From positions 1 through 27,317 of the IMG/VR virus record IMGVR_UViG_3300047666_000754: a stretch of DNA of 27,317 nucleotides; one strand, given 5' to 3'. Numbering within the stretch: the first letter of the stretch is position 1; each line of letters starts with the position of its first letter. The notes under the pieces were generated by a model that was not told where the DNA came from, did not search any database, and worked only from the letters and a program-made list of their open reading frames with translations. Origin of the DNA: a virus. Positions 1 to 8,363 of the stretch are shown here, piece after piece. A program made the translations under genes and the position numbers.

Positions 1-720
1 GTGCTATCAGAAGAAACACTAGATATAAAGACAACATAGGTACCTACGTATTCTTTATTGGTTGGTGACTGACTAAAACCACCTCCTGAGCTTGTATCAG
101 CGTAAGCAATGTGAAAGTAAGAAGTCTCACCGTTAGTACCATCTACACCAGCAATGCCATTTGTACCATCTGTACCGTCAATACCATTAGTACCGTCAAT
201 ACCATTAGTACCGTTTGTTCCAGAGTCTCCTTTTGTTAACAACCAGTTATAATCAGTGGGGTCAGAAGAATCACTAGATATAAAGTCAACATAGGTACCT
301 ACGTATTCCTTATTTGTTGGTGACTGACTAAAACCACCACCTGAGCTTGTATCAGCGTAAGCAATGTGTAAGTAAGAAGTCTCACCATTAGTACCGTTAG
401 TACCTGCAGTACCATTAGTACCTGCAGTACCATTAGTACCTGCAGTACCGTCAGTACCGTCGGTACCATTTGTCCCAGAGTCTCCTTTTGTTAACACCCA
501 ATTATAATCAGTGGGATCAGAAGAATCACTAGATATAAAGTCAACATAGGTACCTACGTATTCCTTATTTGTTGGTGACTGACTAAAACCACCCCCTGAG
601 CTTGTATCAGCGTAAGCAATGTGAAAGTATGACGTTTCACCGTTAGTACCATCTACACCAGCAATACCATTTGTACCATCAATACCATCTGTACCGTTTG
701 TTCCATTATTACCGTCTTCA
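1..720 (-). repeat. 255-bp (85-aa) tandem repeats with collagen-like linkers inside the J-like gene
   Basis: The word TACCTACGTA recurs at 41, 296 and 551, and the GETSY-coding word lies at 117, 372 and 627, so the period is exactly 255 bp. Each unit encodes a 55-residue module beginning GETSY(F/L)HIAYADTSS followed by exactly ten G-x-y triplets. One linker also contains an 18-bp microrepeat (GTNGTA, three copies, about 405-465). The array continues past the left edge. Confidence 0.9.
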
Positions 721-3101
721 CCAACAAACAATGCAAAGGAGATACCTGTGGTTACTGGAAGGGTAGGTAAGTCCCCATTATAAGGGTAATAAGCAACAAA
801 GGTATTTGGGCCGAGAGTGTAGCTTTGTGTATTTGAAGCCTCATTTTCTGTATTAGCATATACTACAGCCACTTTTCCAACTGTAGTTAGTTGAATTGTT
901 TCTACTGACGAAAGTGCTCGGACAGAATACTCACCAATAGAGTTAACAGACCTTACAGAAAATACGTAGGGGTTTGTTTGTAGACCGGGAACATCTATTT
1001 CACTACCAAAAGTTACCCCTATAGTTCTAAATATTGCTGACCCATTTTGAGCATTAGTTAAGCTATCAGTTGTGTACTCAACAAGGTAGCTTCTTACAAA
1101 GGCATCATTCGGTGTTGTCCAAGTAATTTTACCCGAAGATGTACCAAGGTCATTTGCAGCTGAGTCAAAAAGTACAGCTAGTGGTGGAGATACTACCTGT
1201 TTTGGAACAATCCTGTTTTTATAAGCAATATCGTCATCAATATTCCAAGCAAGGACAGCAAAGTTAAACTCGTAAGCATCTACCTTTACAGATAAATCGC
1301 TATTAATCTTTGCTGAGTCAACTCGCCATACAGAGCTAGAGATATTCAAAGAATCTGATTGTAATATAAAGAAATCTCCCGGTTCTAGTAGTAGGGCTTT
1401 TCTTTGCAGTACGCAGCTAATTACAGCACCAGATCTACTAAAACGAACCATTTCCTCTGCTTTAGCAAGTGCGTGGTAAGGGTCTGTAATACCTGCTGGA
1501 CTAATAGCTGTACGAAATTCTTGTCCGTTATCCTCAGTAAGGTATTGAGCATGGACAGAAGATCCAAGAGCGGGCCAACTAACAGAGTCATCTTTGAAAT
1601 CGTTGTAGGCGTTAGGGAAGCGAACAGTTACCTGATTGTACTTATCTTCAGAGCTAGGCCAAGCAAGTTGAATATCTGACTTGATAATATCACTGTCGTC
1701 AAACGCATGTCGGCTATCAACTAAACCATTTGCTACAGAAGGCTGTTCTGTCGGGTTTACCAGATTGAGCTTGTATGTACCACCTGTCCAGATAAGGGTT
1801 GCTTGACTCATAGATTCAAGAATCTGCGAAATGTTATCACGGATAGGGTTTCTAGTGTCAACAATGTGGTTTAACTCAAATAGTTTAACATCTGTTGTTC
1901 CAGATCCTCCCGTAATCTTACCACTTTTAGTAGCACCTGTTTTTACAGTAGTGTCACAAATAGCCTTAGCATTAAAAAAGGACTCAAGGTCTATATTTGT
2001 TAAGGATAAACCACGCCCATAAATAGTGTTTGTAAGGTAATCAAGAAGACACCGAGAAGGGTTACTGCTGTAAGTCTTAGTTGAAGAAAGAGAGTAAACC
2101 CCACTAGACTCCTCAATATCATAAACGAGCTGTCCTTCAACATAGAAGTTAAGTCGTGGTATACCATTACTAAACTGAGGGTCGTCTCGGTTTAACTTAA
2201 ACACGCAGGCTGCGTAGGTGGTATCTGTGAACAGGTTGTTAGAGTTGAAGCCGTTTGCAACACTCATGTTATCTACACCGCCTTCATTGTATACATTTAT
2301 ACGGAGGCTATCTAAAAATTTATTATCAAATATGCTTGTACCTTCAATATCAACAGCGGTTACGCGAGAAATACCAGCAAAGGCCATTGCATTTTGTGTT
2401 ATAAGAAACTCGTTTTTTGAACCGGTCTTTGATGAATCAAGGCCGTTAGCAAATACACTCATACTTGCATCGTTGTCTACACGACGGATGCCAAACCTAT
2501 AAACACTGTTGCTAACTCGGCTAGAAGTACCTGCATAGTAAGAAAAGCCATTCTCATCAACCATATTGATACCACTACGATACTCTTCAAAGCTTGAAGT
2601 AAGGAAAGACCCGTTTGACAAGGTAATTGTTGACATGTCTACTGTTTGGTCTTTGACAGTTACACCACCAAATACAACAACCGTTCGAATAACTGTTATA
2701 TTGATGATGTCATTACCAACATCATTGTCACCTGTTAATACTGATCCAGTTGTGCCAGTTACAGTTACTTCAAAATAGTTGTTTGCATCACTTAAGAAAC
2801 CTGATACAGGCACGTAATTCGAAGTGTTGTAACCTGTAGGGGCCGCGTAGGTGTAGTTGTCTTTAGTTTGGTAGTCTGTGATTACACTACCAATTTTGTT
2901 TAAACCATAAACAACAGGTAGGTTGTCTACAGTATCTTGCTTAGTTGCTTCGTAACCCTTGCGAGCCTCTGCTGCTGCTTCTTGCGCGGCCTTCATATCC
3001 GCATTCTTTTTGTATTGGTAAATAACAGAACCGATAGTTACCGCTGCTTGGAACACTGCAAGACCGCCATAAGCTGCTATTGCTGCTGTAATAAAAGGCA
3101 T
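1..3101 (-). CDS. Tail-tip / host-specificity protein (phage J-like), 3' end outside window
   Basis: The frame is open from an ATG at 3101 to the left edge, 1033 codons, with no stop. The ATG overlaps the previous gene's stop (TAATG). Residues 1-27 are hydrophobic, followed by LPVVYGLNKIGSVITDY, as in the start of J-like tail-tip proteins. Around residue 330 the segment SSNPSRCLLDYLTNTIYGRG matches the usual J-family '(Y)SSNPA..LLDYLTN..YGRG' motif. Residues of about 640-727 read as a fibronectin type III domain (ITWTTPNDAFVRSYLVEYTT). From about residue 795 there are collagen-like G-x-y triplets alternating with a 55-residue module in tandem. J-like proteins sit at the distal tail tip, contact the host receptor and gate DNA release. 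The upstream order (minor tail protein, NlpC-like protein, DUF2163-like protein, J) fits a siphovirus-type tail tip. Family assignment is from recalled motifs. Confidence 0.85.
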   Translation of the reverse strand, partial: MPFITAAIAAYGGLAVFQAAVTIGSVIYQYKKNADMKAAQEAAAEARKGYEATKQDTVDNLPVVYGLNKIGSVITDYQTKDNYTYAAPTGYNTSNYVPVSGFLSDANNYFEVTVTGTTGSVLTGDNDVGNDIINITVIRTVVVFGGVTVKDQTVDMSTITLSNGSFLTSSFEEYRSGINMVDENGFSYYAGTSSRVSNSVYRFGIRRVDNDASMSVFANGLDSSKTGSKNEFLITQNAMAFAGISRVTAVDIEGTSIFDNKFLDSLRINVYNEGGVDNMSVANGFNSNNLFTDTTYAACVFKLNRDDPQFSNGIPRLNFYVEGQLVYDIEESSGVYSLSSTKTYSSNPSRCLLDYLTNTIYGRGLSLTNIDLESFFNAKAICDTTVKTGATKSGKITGGSGTTDVKLFELNHIVDTRNPIRDNISQILESMSQATLIWTGGTYKLNLVNPTEQPSVANGLVDSRHAFDDSDIIKSDIQLAWPSSEDKYNQVTVRFPNAYNDFKDDSVSWPALGSSVHAQYLTEDNGQEFRTAISPAGITDPYHALAKAEEMVRFSRSGAVISCVLQRKALLLEPGDFFILQSDSLNISSSVWRVDSAKINSDLSVKVDAYEFNFAVLAWNIDDDIAYKNRIVPKQVVSPPLAVLFDSAANDLGTSSGKITWTTPNDAFVRSYLVEYTTDSLTNAQNGSAIFRTIGVTFGSEIDVPGLQTNPYVFSVRSVNSIGEYSVRALSSVETIQLTTVGKVAVVYANTENEASNTQSYTLGPNTFVAYYPYNGDLPTLPVTTGISFALFVGEDGNNGTNGTDGIDGTNGIAGVDGTNGETSYFHIAYADTSSGGGFSQSPTNKEYVGTYVDFISSDSSDPTDYNWVLTKGDSGTNGTDGTDGTAGTNGTAGTNGTAGTNGTNGETSYLHIAYADTSSGGGFSQSPTNKEYVGTYVDFISSDSSDPTDYNWLLTKGDSGTNGTNGIDGTNGIDGTDGTNGIAGVDGTNGETSYFHIAYADTSSGGGFSQSPTNKEYVGTYVVFISSVSSDS

Positions 3102-3664
3102 TACTCTTTCCCCCACTTGAATTTAGTTTCATTATTTGCAATAACATTATCAAAAGATGTATCATTTGTGTTAAATTGATCCATACCGTCTGAAGATGTA
3201 ATCATTGTTTTGATCAAACCGAGGTCAGCCATAGGTGAAGAGCAATCAATGTTGATTGTTGATTCTTCAAAGTCTGATGTAAAAGAAGTACCATCAATCC
3301 AGCCCTCATAAGAGATAATAAAATTCTCTGGGTCTGTGTTTGGAGTCTTGTCAGCATTAAAAAACCCGACAGACATCTTAGCGGCTTTACCCGCAATACC
3401 AACACTAAGGCGATCCTTAAAGGAACCGTCTGGGTCTGCAATAGAAAAGCTAAAATTCTCCCTGTCAACAACCGAAGTCTGACTTGGGGCTGAGTAATCC
3501 ACAATACCAACGGAGCTAATATAAAGCTGTCCGTCAACAGTAATGTCGTAGGGGAGAGTAGTAAAGTACAAATCTAAATTGTATAGCTCAAGATAGATAA
3601 TAGCGTAGTATTCTAAAATTTCTGCGTAGATTTTGCTCTCTACGAAAGCGTTAACTTGTCTCAT
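3101..3664 (-). CDS. Minor tail protein, DUF2163/BR0599-like tail-tip component
   Basis: This 187-residue protein lies directly upstream of the J-like gene, with its stop overlapping the J start. It starts 14 bp inside the end of the NlpC-like gene. The sequence is beta-rich, with a central segment (TVDGQLYISSVGIVDYS) and an acidic mid-region (IADPDGSFKDRLSVGIAGK) resembling tail proteins that precede J in siphoviruses and gene transfer agents. No signal peptide or membrane segment is visible. Position in the cluster is the main support; the family name is inferred. It most likely forms part of the tail hub or tip. Confidence 0.55.
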   Translation of the reverse strand: MRQVNAFVESKIYAEILEYYAIIYLELYNLDLYFTTLPYDITVDGQLYISSVGIVDYSAPSQTSVVDRENFSFSIADPDGSFKDRLSVGIAGKAAKMSVGFFNADKTPNTDPENFIISYEGWIDGTSFTSDFEESTINIDCSSPMADLGLIKTMITSSDGMDQFNTNDTSFDNVIANNETKFKWGKE

Positions 3665-4121
3665 AATAAGGCCTCATTGAAAAGTGTAGATGACGTTTTA
3701 CGAACTTGTCGGTCAACGTTTCCATTTCTGGTAAGTTAGAAGAAGTGTACCAAGTGTTTGGGGACACCTTTACAACGGTAGACCACATTTCTGGGTTGTT
3801 TGGATAAAAAATAGCCGACATATCTCCAATCTGAGTTTCCTCAAAATACACATCTTTCCAGTAGTAATGAGAGAGAAGTGAGTGGGGGTCCTTAAAGCCC
3901 GTAGAATAGAGCTTTTTGAACCAGTCGTCTTGGTCTTTATAGCCAAGGAATTGAGTTTTTAATGCTTCATTCCCTCTGATGTATCCATCATAATAACAAA
4001 ACAAAGTCCAGCAATCAGAGATACCGTAAGCGTAACCAATTCTGGTTCTCTTAAAACGGTTTACCTTTTTGATTGCTTTGTTTAAAGCCTCAATACGTGC
4101 TTTATCTGTAAAACTGTTCAT
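3651..4121 (-). CDS. NlpC/P60-like (DUF6950-type) tail-tip protein
   Basis: A 156-residue protein with ATG at 4121. The segment GYAYGISDCWTLFCYYDGY (about residues 29-47) matches the active-site Cys region of NlpC/P60-like phage tail peptidases, with Cys37 as candidate nucleophile. A second family-like segment, IGDMSAIFYP, follows at about residues 97-106. The usual His of the 'HVGI'-type motif after it is not seen; the aligned stretch reads MWSTVVKVS, so catalysis may be lost or use another residue. Such proteins sit beside J in tail-tip operons and may open peptidoglycan during DNA entry. Fold assignment is likely; activity is uncertain. Confidence 0.6.
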   Translation of the reverse strand: MNSFTDKARIEALNKAIKKVNRFKRTRIGYAYGISDCWTLFCYYDGYIRGNEALKTQFLGYKDQDDWFKKLYSTGFKDPHSLLSHYYWKDVYFEETQIGDMSAIFYPNNPEMWSTVVKVSPNTWYTSSNLPEMETLTDKFVKRHLHFSMRPYYETS

Positions 4122-4123
4122 GT

Positions 4124-4720
4124 TTATACTACTTCTTGAAGATTAATAGATCCGGGTGATGCAAGAACACCATCAGAATAAGTGATACCTGAGATATTAC
4201 TTGTTGACCTCAAGTAGTTTAATTGCGGCTTTGTAGTGTATCCCCCAAAGTATACTGTTGTTGTTGCAGGTACAGCATTACGCAGAGAGGGGAACACATC
4301 AATGCTGTCTGAGGTTCCATCCCAATCACTCGTAGTAATGTAAATTTTACTATGATTAGAAAACTGAATAAAGGACCCTTTTGAAAGTGTTCCACTACCA
4401 CCACCACAAACAATAGAGGTAGCACCCGCAGAAACCGTTTGGGATGTAGTGATCTGCCCAGTTGTAGTTGAAGCGTTTTCAACATCTGTTATCTGTGGCA
4501 TAATCATAGTTTTAACAGTGTAAGTGTTGTCTAACATACCAAGGAGTACATCACCTGCGTTGCTGTTAGTTAAGATTGTAAACTGCAAGTCCCAACGCTG
4601 GGCGTTTGTTCTATGTACAAGCTGTTTAAGGTTTGCTGTTTCAGAAGAAATTACTCTATCGTTAGATAAAAAAGTTAGTGGTGTGAGGATAAGGTTTCCC
4701 TCAAATTCATAAGATGCCAT
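4124..4720 (-). CDS. Putative minor tail protein
   Basis: A 198-residue beta-rich, Thr/Ser-rich protein, first gene of the tail-tip cluster (J, DUF2163-like and NlpC-like genes follow with 2-bp gaps or overlaps). The N-terminus (YEFEGNLILTPLTFLSNDRV) and a mid-region rich in short beta strands (TTGQITTSQTVSAGATSIVC) look like a tail structural protein. The ending, SNISGITYSDGVLASPGSINLQ, has no motif I recognise. RBS AAAGGA lies ahead of the ATG. An 11-bp hairpin stands in its leader. Function is inferred from location. Confidence 0.45.
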   Translation of the reverse strand: MASYEFEGNLILTPLTFLSNDRVISSETANLKQLVHRTNAQRWDLQFTILTNSNAGDVLLGMLDNTYTVKTMIMPQITDVENASTTTGQITTSQTVSAGATSIVCGGGSGTLSKGSFIQFSNHSKIYITTSDWDGTSDSIDVFPSLRNAVPATTTVYFGGYTTKPQLNYLRSTSNISGITYSDGVLASPGSINLQEVV

Positions 4721-4740
4721 TTGTTTTCCTTTAAAGTGGT

Positions 4741-4773
4741 GCTTGTAGGTAAGCTATTTTCCTACCTACAAGC
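4741..4773 (-). promoter_or_regulatory. 11-bp perfect hairpin in the leader of the tail-tip operon
   Basis: GCTTGTAGGTA (4741-4751) and TACCTACAAGC (4763-4773) are exact reverse complements around an 11-nt loop. It lies between phoH and the 198-aa tail gene, about 20 bp before that gene's ATG. No T-run follows in the direction of transcription, so it is a weak candidate for intrinsic termination. An mRNA processing site or 5' stabiliser fits better. Confidence 0.6.
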
Positions 4774-4821
4774 GATTAAGCGGTTAAACTCCCTCTTTAA
4801 GGAAGACCTCTTTTATTAATA

Positions 4822-5514
4822 CTAAAGTTTTTCTCTGATATAGAGCTTAACTAGGTCTGCAACAATGTCAGACCGCACGATGTCGTGAACACCAAACTCA
4901 ATAACAGGCAGTTCAATGTCCGAACGCCCTACCATTTCAGTAAAGCGAAGCAAGTCTTCGCCTTTCTTGACATCAGATTGAGCAGGGTCTCCCATTAAGA
5001 CTAGCTTGGAATTTTCTCCAAGTCTTGTGGTGATTGCTTTAATCTCATCTAGTGTCAAGTTCTGTGACTCATCTACAAGCACAATAGAGTTTGTAAAGGA
5101 TCGACCTCGAATAGTTTCGATAGGTTGGATCTCAATAAGTTCCTTTTCCATCATGTAAGCATACTTGTTTTGTCCAAGAGCTTTTTTAAGTACTTCGAGC
5201 ATAGGGAGTAGCCAAGGCGTCATCTTTTCTTTAATGTCTCCAGGGAAGTGGCCTAGAGATTTGCCTGTTGGTACGTTAGCCCTTGTAAGAACAATCTTAC
5301 TGTGTTTACCTTGAAGGTATAACATAGCAGCAGTACCCGCACTGCAATAAGTTTTACCAGTACCCGCACAACCAATTGTAACAGTAATTGGATATGACTT
5401 AATAGCATTAATCAAGTTTTCCTGTTTTTGGTTTTTAGGTAAAACAGTAAACTTATTTTCTGGCAGGCGGTGTTCTGCTTTTTCTTGGTAACGTGACTTA
5501 GCTCTTTTTTTCAT
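4822..5514 (-). CDS. phoH: PhoH-like P-loop ATPase
   Basis: A 230-residue protein of the PhoH family. Walker A is GCAGTGKT (Lys54), Walker B is IVLVDESQN (Asp148), and the GDPAQSD motif follows at about residue 175. The N-terminus is basic (KKRAKSRYQEK). The length matches the single-domain phage form. PhoH proteins are predicted RNA/DNA-dependent ATPases or helicases. The gene is common in marine phages, but its role in infection is unsettled. Here it is set among structural genes, between the fibre cassette and the tail-tip operon, not in a nucleotide-metabolism block. The ATG start is followed at once by the Lys-rich tail and needs no alternative. Confidence 0.95.
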   Translation of the reverse strand: MKKRAKSRYQEKAEHRLPENKFTVLPKNQKQENLINAIKSYPITVTIGCAGTGKTYCSAGTAAMLYLQGKHSKIVLTRANVPTGKSLGHFPGDIKEKMTPWLLPMLEVLKKALGQNKYAYMMEKELIEIQPIETIRGRSFTNSIVLVDESQNLTLDEIKAITTRLGENSKLVLMGDPAQSDVKKGEDLLRFTEMVGRSDIELPVIEFGVHDIVRSDIVADLVKLYIREKL

Positions 5515-5558
5515 GTGTAAGTAGTCCTTGTTATTTTGTCTATTTATTTAGTTAGGCT

Positions 5559-6122
5559 TTACAACGCTACAGCGGCGGCAAACAATGCGTCCATCTGCTC
5601 GTCATCAAAGCCGATCAAATACCCGATAAACTTTAGGTCGTCACTTGTGCGCCGCCAGTTTGCCGCGCTGTCGATTATTGCCTTTTGCACCCAAGTCGCA
5701 TCAGTCATGTAGAAGTTCATAACCTTAGACCAATTGGCCTCTCCTAGCGTCAGCACACCTTGCATTTTTGTGCAGGACATTTTCGCTCGGACATCCTCAA
5801 TCGGGATATTTTCTACGGTGTAACCAATTACCCAACGGTCAGTCTCGTAGGTCTCGCCTACAGCTACATCAGCGGGGAATTCATCCTCTGGCTGTTTGGC
5901 CCGAACCTCTTTTACAGGGGTAGTATCACGAAGTAATGACTGAAAGCGCGTATCATACTCAGGCTTTGCATTAGGCATTACATGGAAGACAAGGTTGCCT
6001 GTAAGAGTAGCATCCCCAATTCTTTTGGGGTAGCTGGTGTTGGGATTATCACGGCGAAGGTCTCCGAGCGTGTATGGAAATTGCTCTACCTCTCCGCTTG
6101 GTGTTGTTTTTACGAGTAGCAT
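5559..6122 (-). CDS. Fibre-associated protein of unknown function, possible tail-fibre chaperone
   Basis: A 187-residue protein directly downstream of the 743-aa fibre gene (9-bp gap). The N-terminus (FPYTLGDLRRDNPNTSYP) resembles the 'YPYS(L)..LR.DNPN.SFP' start seen in many proteins encoded after phage tail fibres. The C-terminus (DDEQMDALFAAAVAL) is also typical of that group. Codons are richer in G+C than in phoH or the tail-tip genes, like the fibre genes before it. A role in fibre assembly or as a small virion protein is inferred from position. Confidence 0.45.
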   Translation of the reverse strand: MLLVKTTPSGEVEQFPYTLGDLRRDNPNTSYPKRIGDATLTGNLVFHVMPNAKPEYDTRFQSLLRDTTPVKEVRAKQPEDEFPADVAVGETYETDRWVIGYTVENIPIEDVRAKMSCTKMQGVLTLGEANWSKVMNFYMTDATWVQKAIIDSAANWRRTSDDLKFIGYLIGFDDEQMDALFAAAVAL

Positions 6123-6131
6123 GTTATCTCC

Positions 6132-8363
6132 TTAATTGGTTGAGTATTGATAGATGGTGTCTGTGTCAGGACCGACAATATACATTTTAGTGCCAGCATT
6201 GTTAAATGCTAACCCGGAGGGTGAAGTCTCTTGAGAAGAAACACTAAAGCTAACACTATCGTAAGACGCGGTACTTAGGTCAAAAGCCGTAGATAGGCTG
6301 TATTGGTAGACGGCGTCTGTGCCGCTACCCATCACGTACATCTTAGTGCCGTCAGGATTTATGTCTAGGTCGTAAGGTATTGCGTCCTGACCAGACACAT
6401 CAAAAGAAACACTATCGTAAGACGCTGTACTTAAATCAAACCCAGTGGAAAGGCTGTATTGGTAGATAGCATCAGTGTTAAGCCCAATCATGAACATCTT
6501 AGTGCCGTCAGTGTTAAACACAATCTCTGACGCTTGGACGTCTTGACCAGAAATATTAAAGCTAACACTGTCGTAAGAAATGGTGCTTAGGTCAAAAGCC
6601 GTAGATAGGCTGTATTGATAAACTGCATCGTTGCTAATACCAGCCATATACAATTTAGAGCCGTCAGTGTTAAACGCCACCCCACGGGCGGTCGTGTCTT
6701 GAGTAGAGAAGTTAAAAGAAACACTATCGTAAGACGCAGTGCTTAGGTCAAACCCAGTAGAAAGGCTGTATTGGTAAACGGTGTCAGAGTTACCAAGCAT
6801 ATACATCTTCGTACCGTCGTTATTGAATAACACAGTTAAGGGAACACTTTCTTGAGCAGACACACTAAACGAAACGCTATCATAACTCGCATTGGCTATA
6901 TCTGGATTGGTCCAAGATACCACAGCGGGTTCTTCGGTAGAGTATTGGTAGATGGTGTCTGTGCCTACGCTGGAAATATACATTTTTGCGCCATTGCCAG
7001 CAAAGGTAAATCCAATACCGATTGTGCTTTGACTTGAAACACTAAAAGATAAGCTGCTATAAGAAGCTGAAGAAACGTCCCATGCAGCGCTAAGGTCGTA
7101 CTCAAAAACTGTTTTGTTGGTGAAGCCAAGTATCCAAAATTTTGTTCCAGTTGGGTTAAAGTATAGACCTGTTGGGGTGTTGTCTTGTAACGCCACGCTA
7201 AAGTTTTGCACATATGAAGAAGTGGAAACATTCCAAGCCGTAGAGAGGTCGTATTCGTTGATGTCATCCCCAGTAGCGCCTATCAAATACATTTTTGTAC
7301 CGTCAGGTTTAATCCACATGTCTCGTAAGGAACCTACCTGAGCAGAGGCATCGAAAGCAACGCTATCGTAAGATAATGTAGAAATGTCCCAAGCCGTAGA
7401 TAGTGAATACTGATAGATAATTGCTTCAATGTTTACGACATAAACCTTTAACCCATCTCCTCTAAAGAACATGCCGTAGGTGTTGCCACCAACCCCAGCA
7501 GGTGCGCTTTGAGAATAAGATGCTGTCGAGATGTCAAAAGCAGTGGTTAGACCGTATTCAAAAATGTCATCAGAATTAATTCCGTACATAAACAGCTTCA
7601 TTCCGTTTTCGCTAAACTGAATGTCAGTAGGACCACCATCTTGAGCAGAAACATCCAACGAAACGCTATCATAACTCGCGTTGGCTATATCTGGGTCAGT
7701 CCAAACAACACCACTAGTAGTAGCATTGATAACAAACCCCATAGCAAAGTTGTAATTACCGTAGTCCGCTGACGCCGTTATGGTCCTATCTGTAGCCCCA
7801 TCGTTTTGAATTTCGTAGTAGGACTTCATTTTGTTGCCGTCGGGTTCTGAGTTAAAAACCTCAGCATCCCAAAAGGTTTCATCAACAAACGGGGTATTTA
7901 TATACGCTCTTATCATACCAAAAACAATGGCAGGTGCAGCAGCGACATTCATTGCCTGCTGAGGAGGCTCAGTATTTAACGACCCAGACGCATTGAGGCT
8001 GCTTACGGTGACTGTGAAGACGCTGGTAGAAGGCCTAAAGACGTGCATGGTTTTGAGATTCCAACTGCTAGTGCCCATACCTGTAACAGTACTACCCGCA
8101 TCACCAATTTGTAGCAATTTATACGAAACGGACGTATCGAACGTGTCGGATTCTTCGTATATTCCTGTCCACCCAGAAGGATAAACGTTCGTTGGGCCAA
8201 CTGTTGAGTCAAAAAGAACTGCAATATCACCCACCTGCGCAGTTGCAGGGATTACGATTGTGGCTGAGTCTGTGGACGTGCTGTCTGCAACGTGAGTGTA
8301 AGATATGGCGTCAGCAGAAACACCAGCCGCCGCCATTTGCATCATGCGTGCTATATTACTCAT
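6132..8363 (-). CDS. Tail fibre / receptor-binding protein with beta-propeller-like repeats
   Basis: A 743-residue protein; its ATG overlaps the previous stop (ATGA). The N-terminus (MSNIARMMQMAAAG) looks like a virion attachment segment, followed by a beta domain to about residue 215. The rest is about ten repeats of roughly 49 residues, each with a core like NDGTKMYxxG, D(A/T)(V/I)YQYSLSTAFDLST and ASYDSVSFSVS. These recall YVTN/6-bladed-type propeller blades. The repeats fall into two halves: each starts W-T-(D/N)-PDIANASYDSVS (about residues 219 and 480) and ends DTIYQYST, with five blades per half. This suggests two adjacent five-blade propellers. Such domains usually bind glycans or receptors. 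Structural class is inferred from repeat pattern only. Confidence 0.7.
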   Translation of the reverse strand: MSNIARMMQMAAAGVSADAISYTHVADSTSTDSATIVIPATAQVGDIAVLFDSTVGPTNVYPSGWTGIYEESDTFDTSVSYKLLQIGDAGSTVTGMGTSSWNLKTMHVFRPSTSVFTVTVSSLNASGSLNTEPPQQAMNVAAAPAIVFGMIRAYINTPFVDETFWDAEVFNSEPDGNKMKSYYEIQNDGATDRTITASADYGNYNFAMGFVINATTSGVVWTDPDIANASYDSVSLDVSAQDGGPTDIQFSENGMKLFMYGINSDDIFEYGLTTAFDISTASYSQSAPAGVGGNTYGMFFRGDGLKVYVVNIEAIIYQYSLSTAWDISTLSYDSVAFDASAQVGSLRDMWIKPDGTKMYLIGATGDDINEYDLSTAWNVSTSSYVQNFSVALQDNTPTGLYFNPTGTKFWILGFTNKTVFEYDLSAAWDVSSASYSSLSFSVSSQSTIGIGFTFAGNGAKMYISSVGTDTIYQYSTEEPAVVSWTNPDIANASYDSVSFSVSAQESVPLTVLFNNDGTKMYMLGNSDTVYQYSLSTGFDLSTASYDSVSFNFSTQDTTARGVAFNTDGSKLYMAGISNDAVYQYSLSTAFDLSTISYDSVSFNISGQDVQASEIVFNTDGTKMFMIGLNTDAIYQYSLSTGFDLSTASYDSVSFDVSGQDAIPYDLDINPDGTKMYVMGSGTDAVYQYSLSTAFDLSTASYDSVSFSVSSQETSPSGLAFNNAGTKMYIVGPDTDTIYQYSTN

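Noticed and set aside
1-720. Regular direct repeats resembling a CRISPR or non-coding satellite
   Set aside because: Both repeat and linker are in one open frame of the J-like gene, the linkers are G-x-y coding triplets and the period is a multiple of three.
1404-2778. Several plus-strand ORFs of 60-95 codons
   Set aside because: They lie inside the J-like gene on the other strand, lack ribosome sites and have no recognisable protein features.
6852-7341. Plus-strand and minus-strand shadow ORFs in the 743-aa fibre gene
   Set aside because: They arise from the repeated DNA; only the long minus frame has a regular protein repeat.
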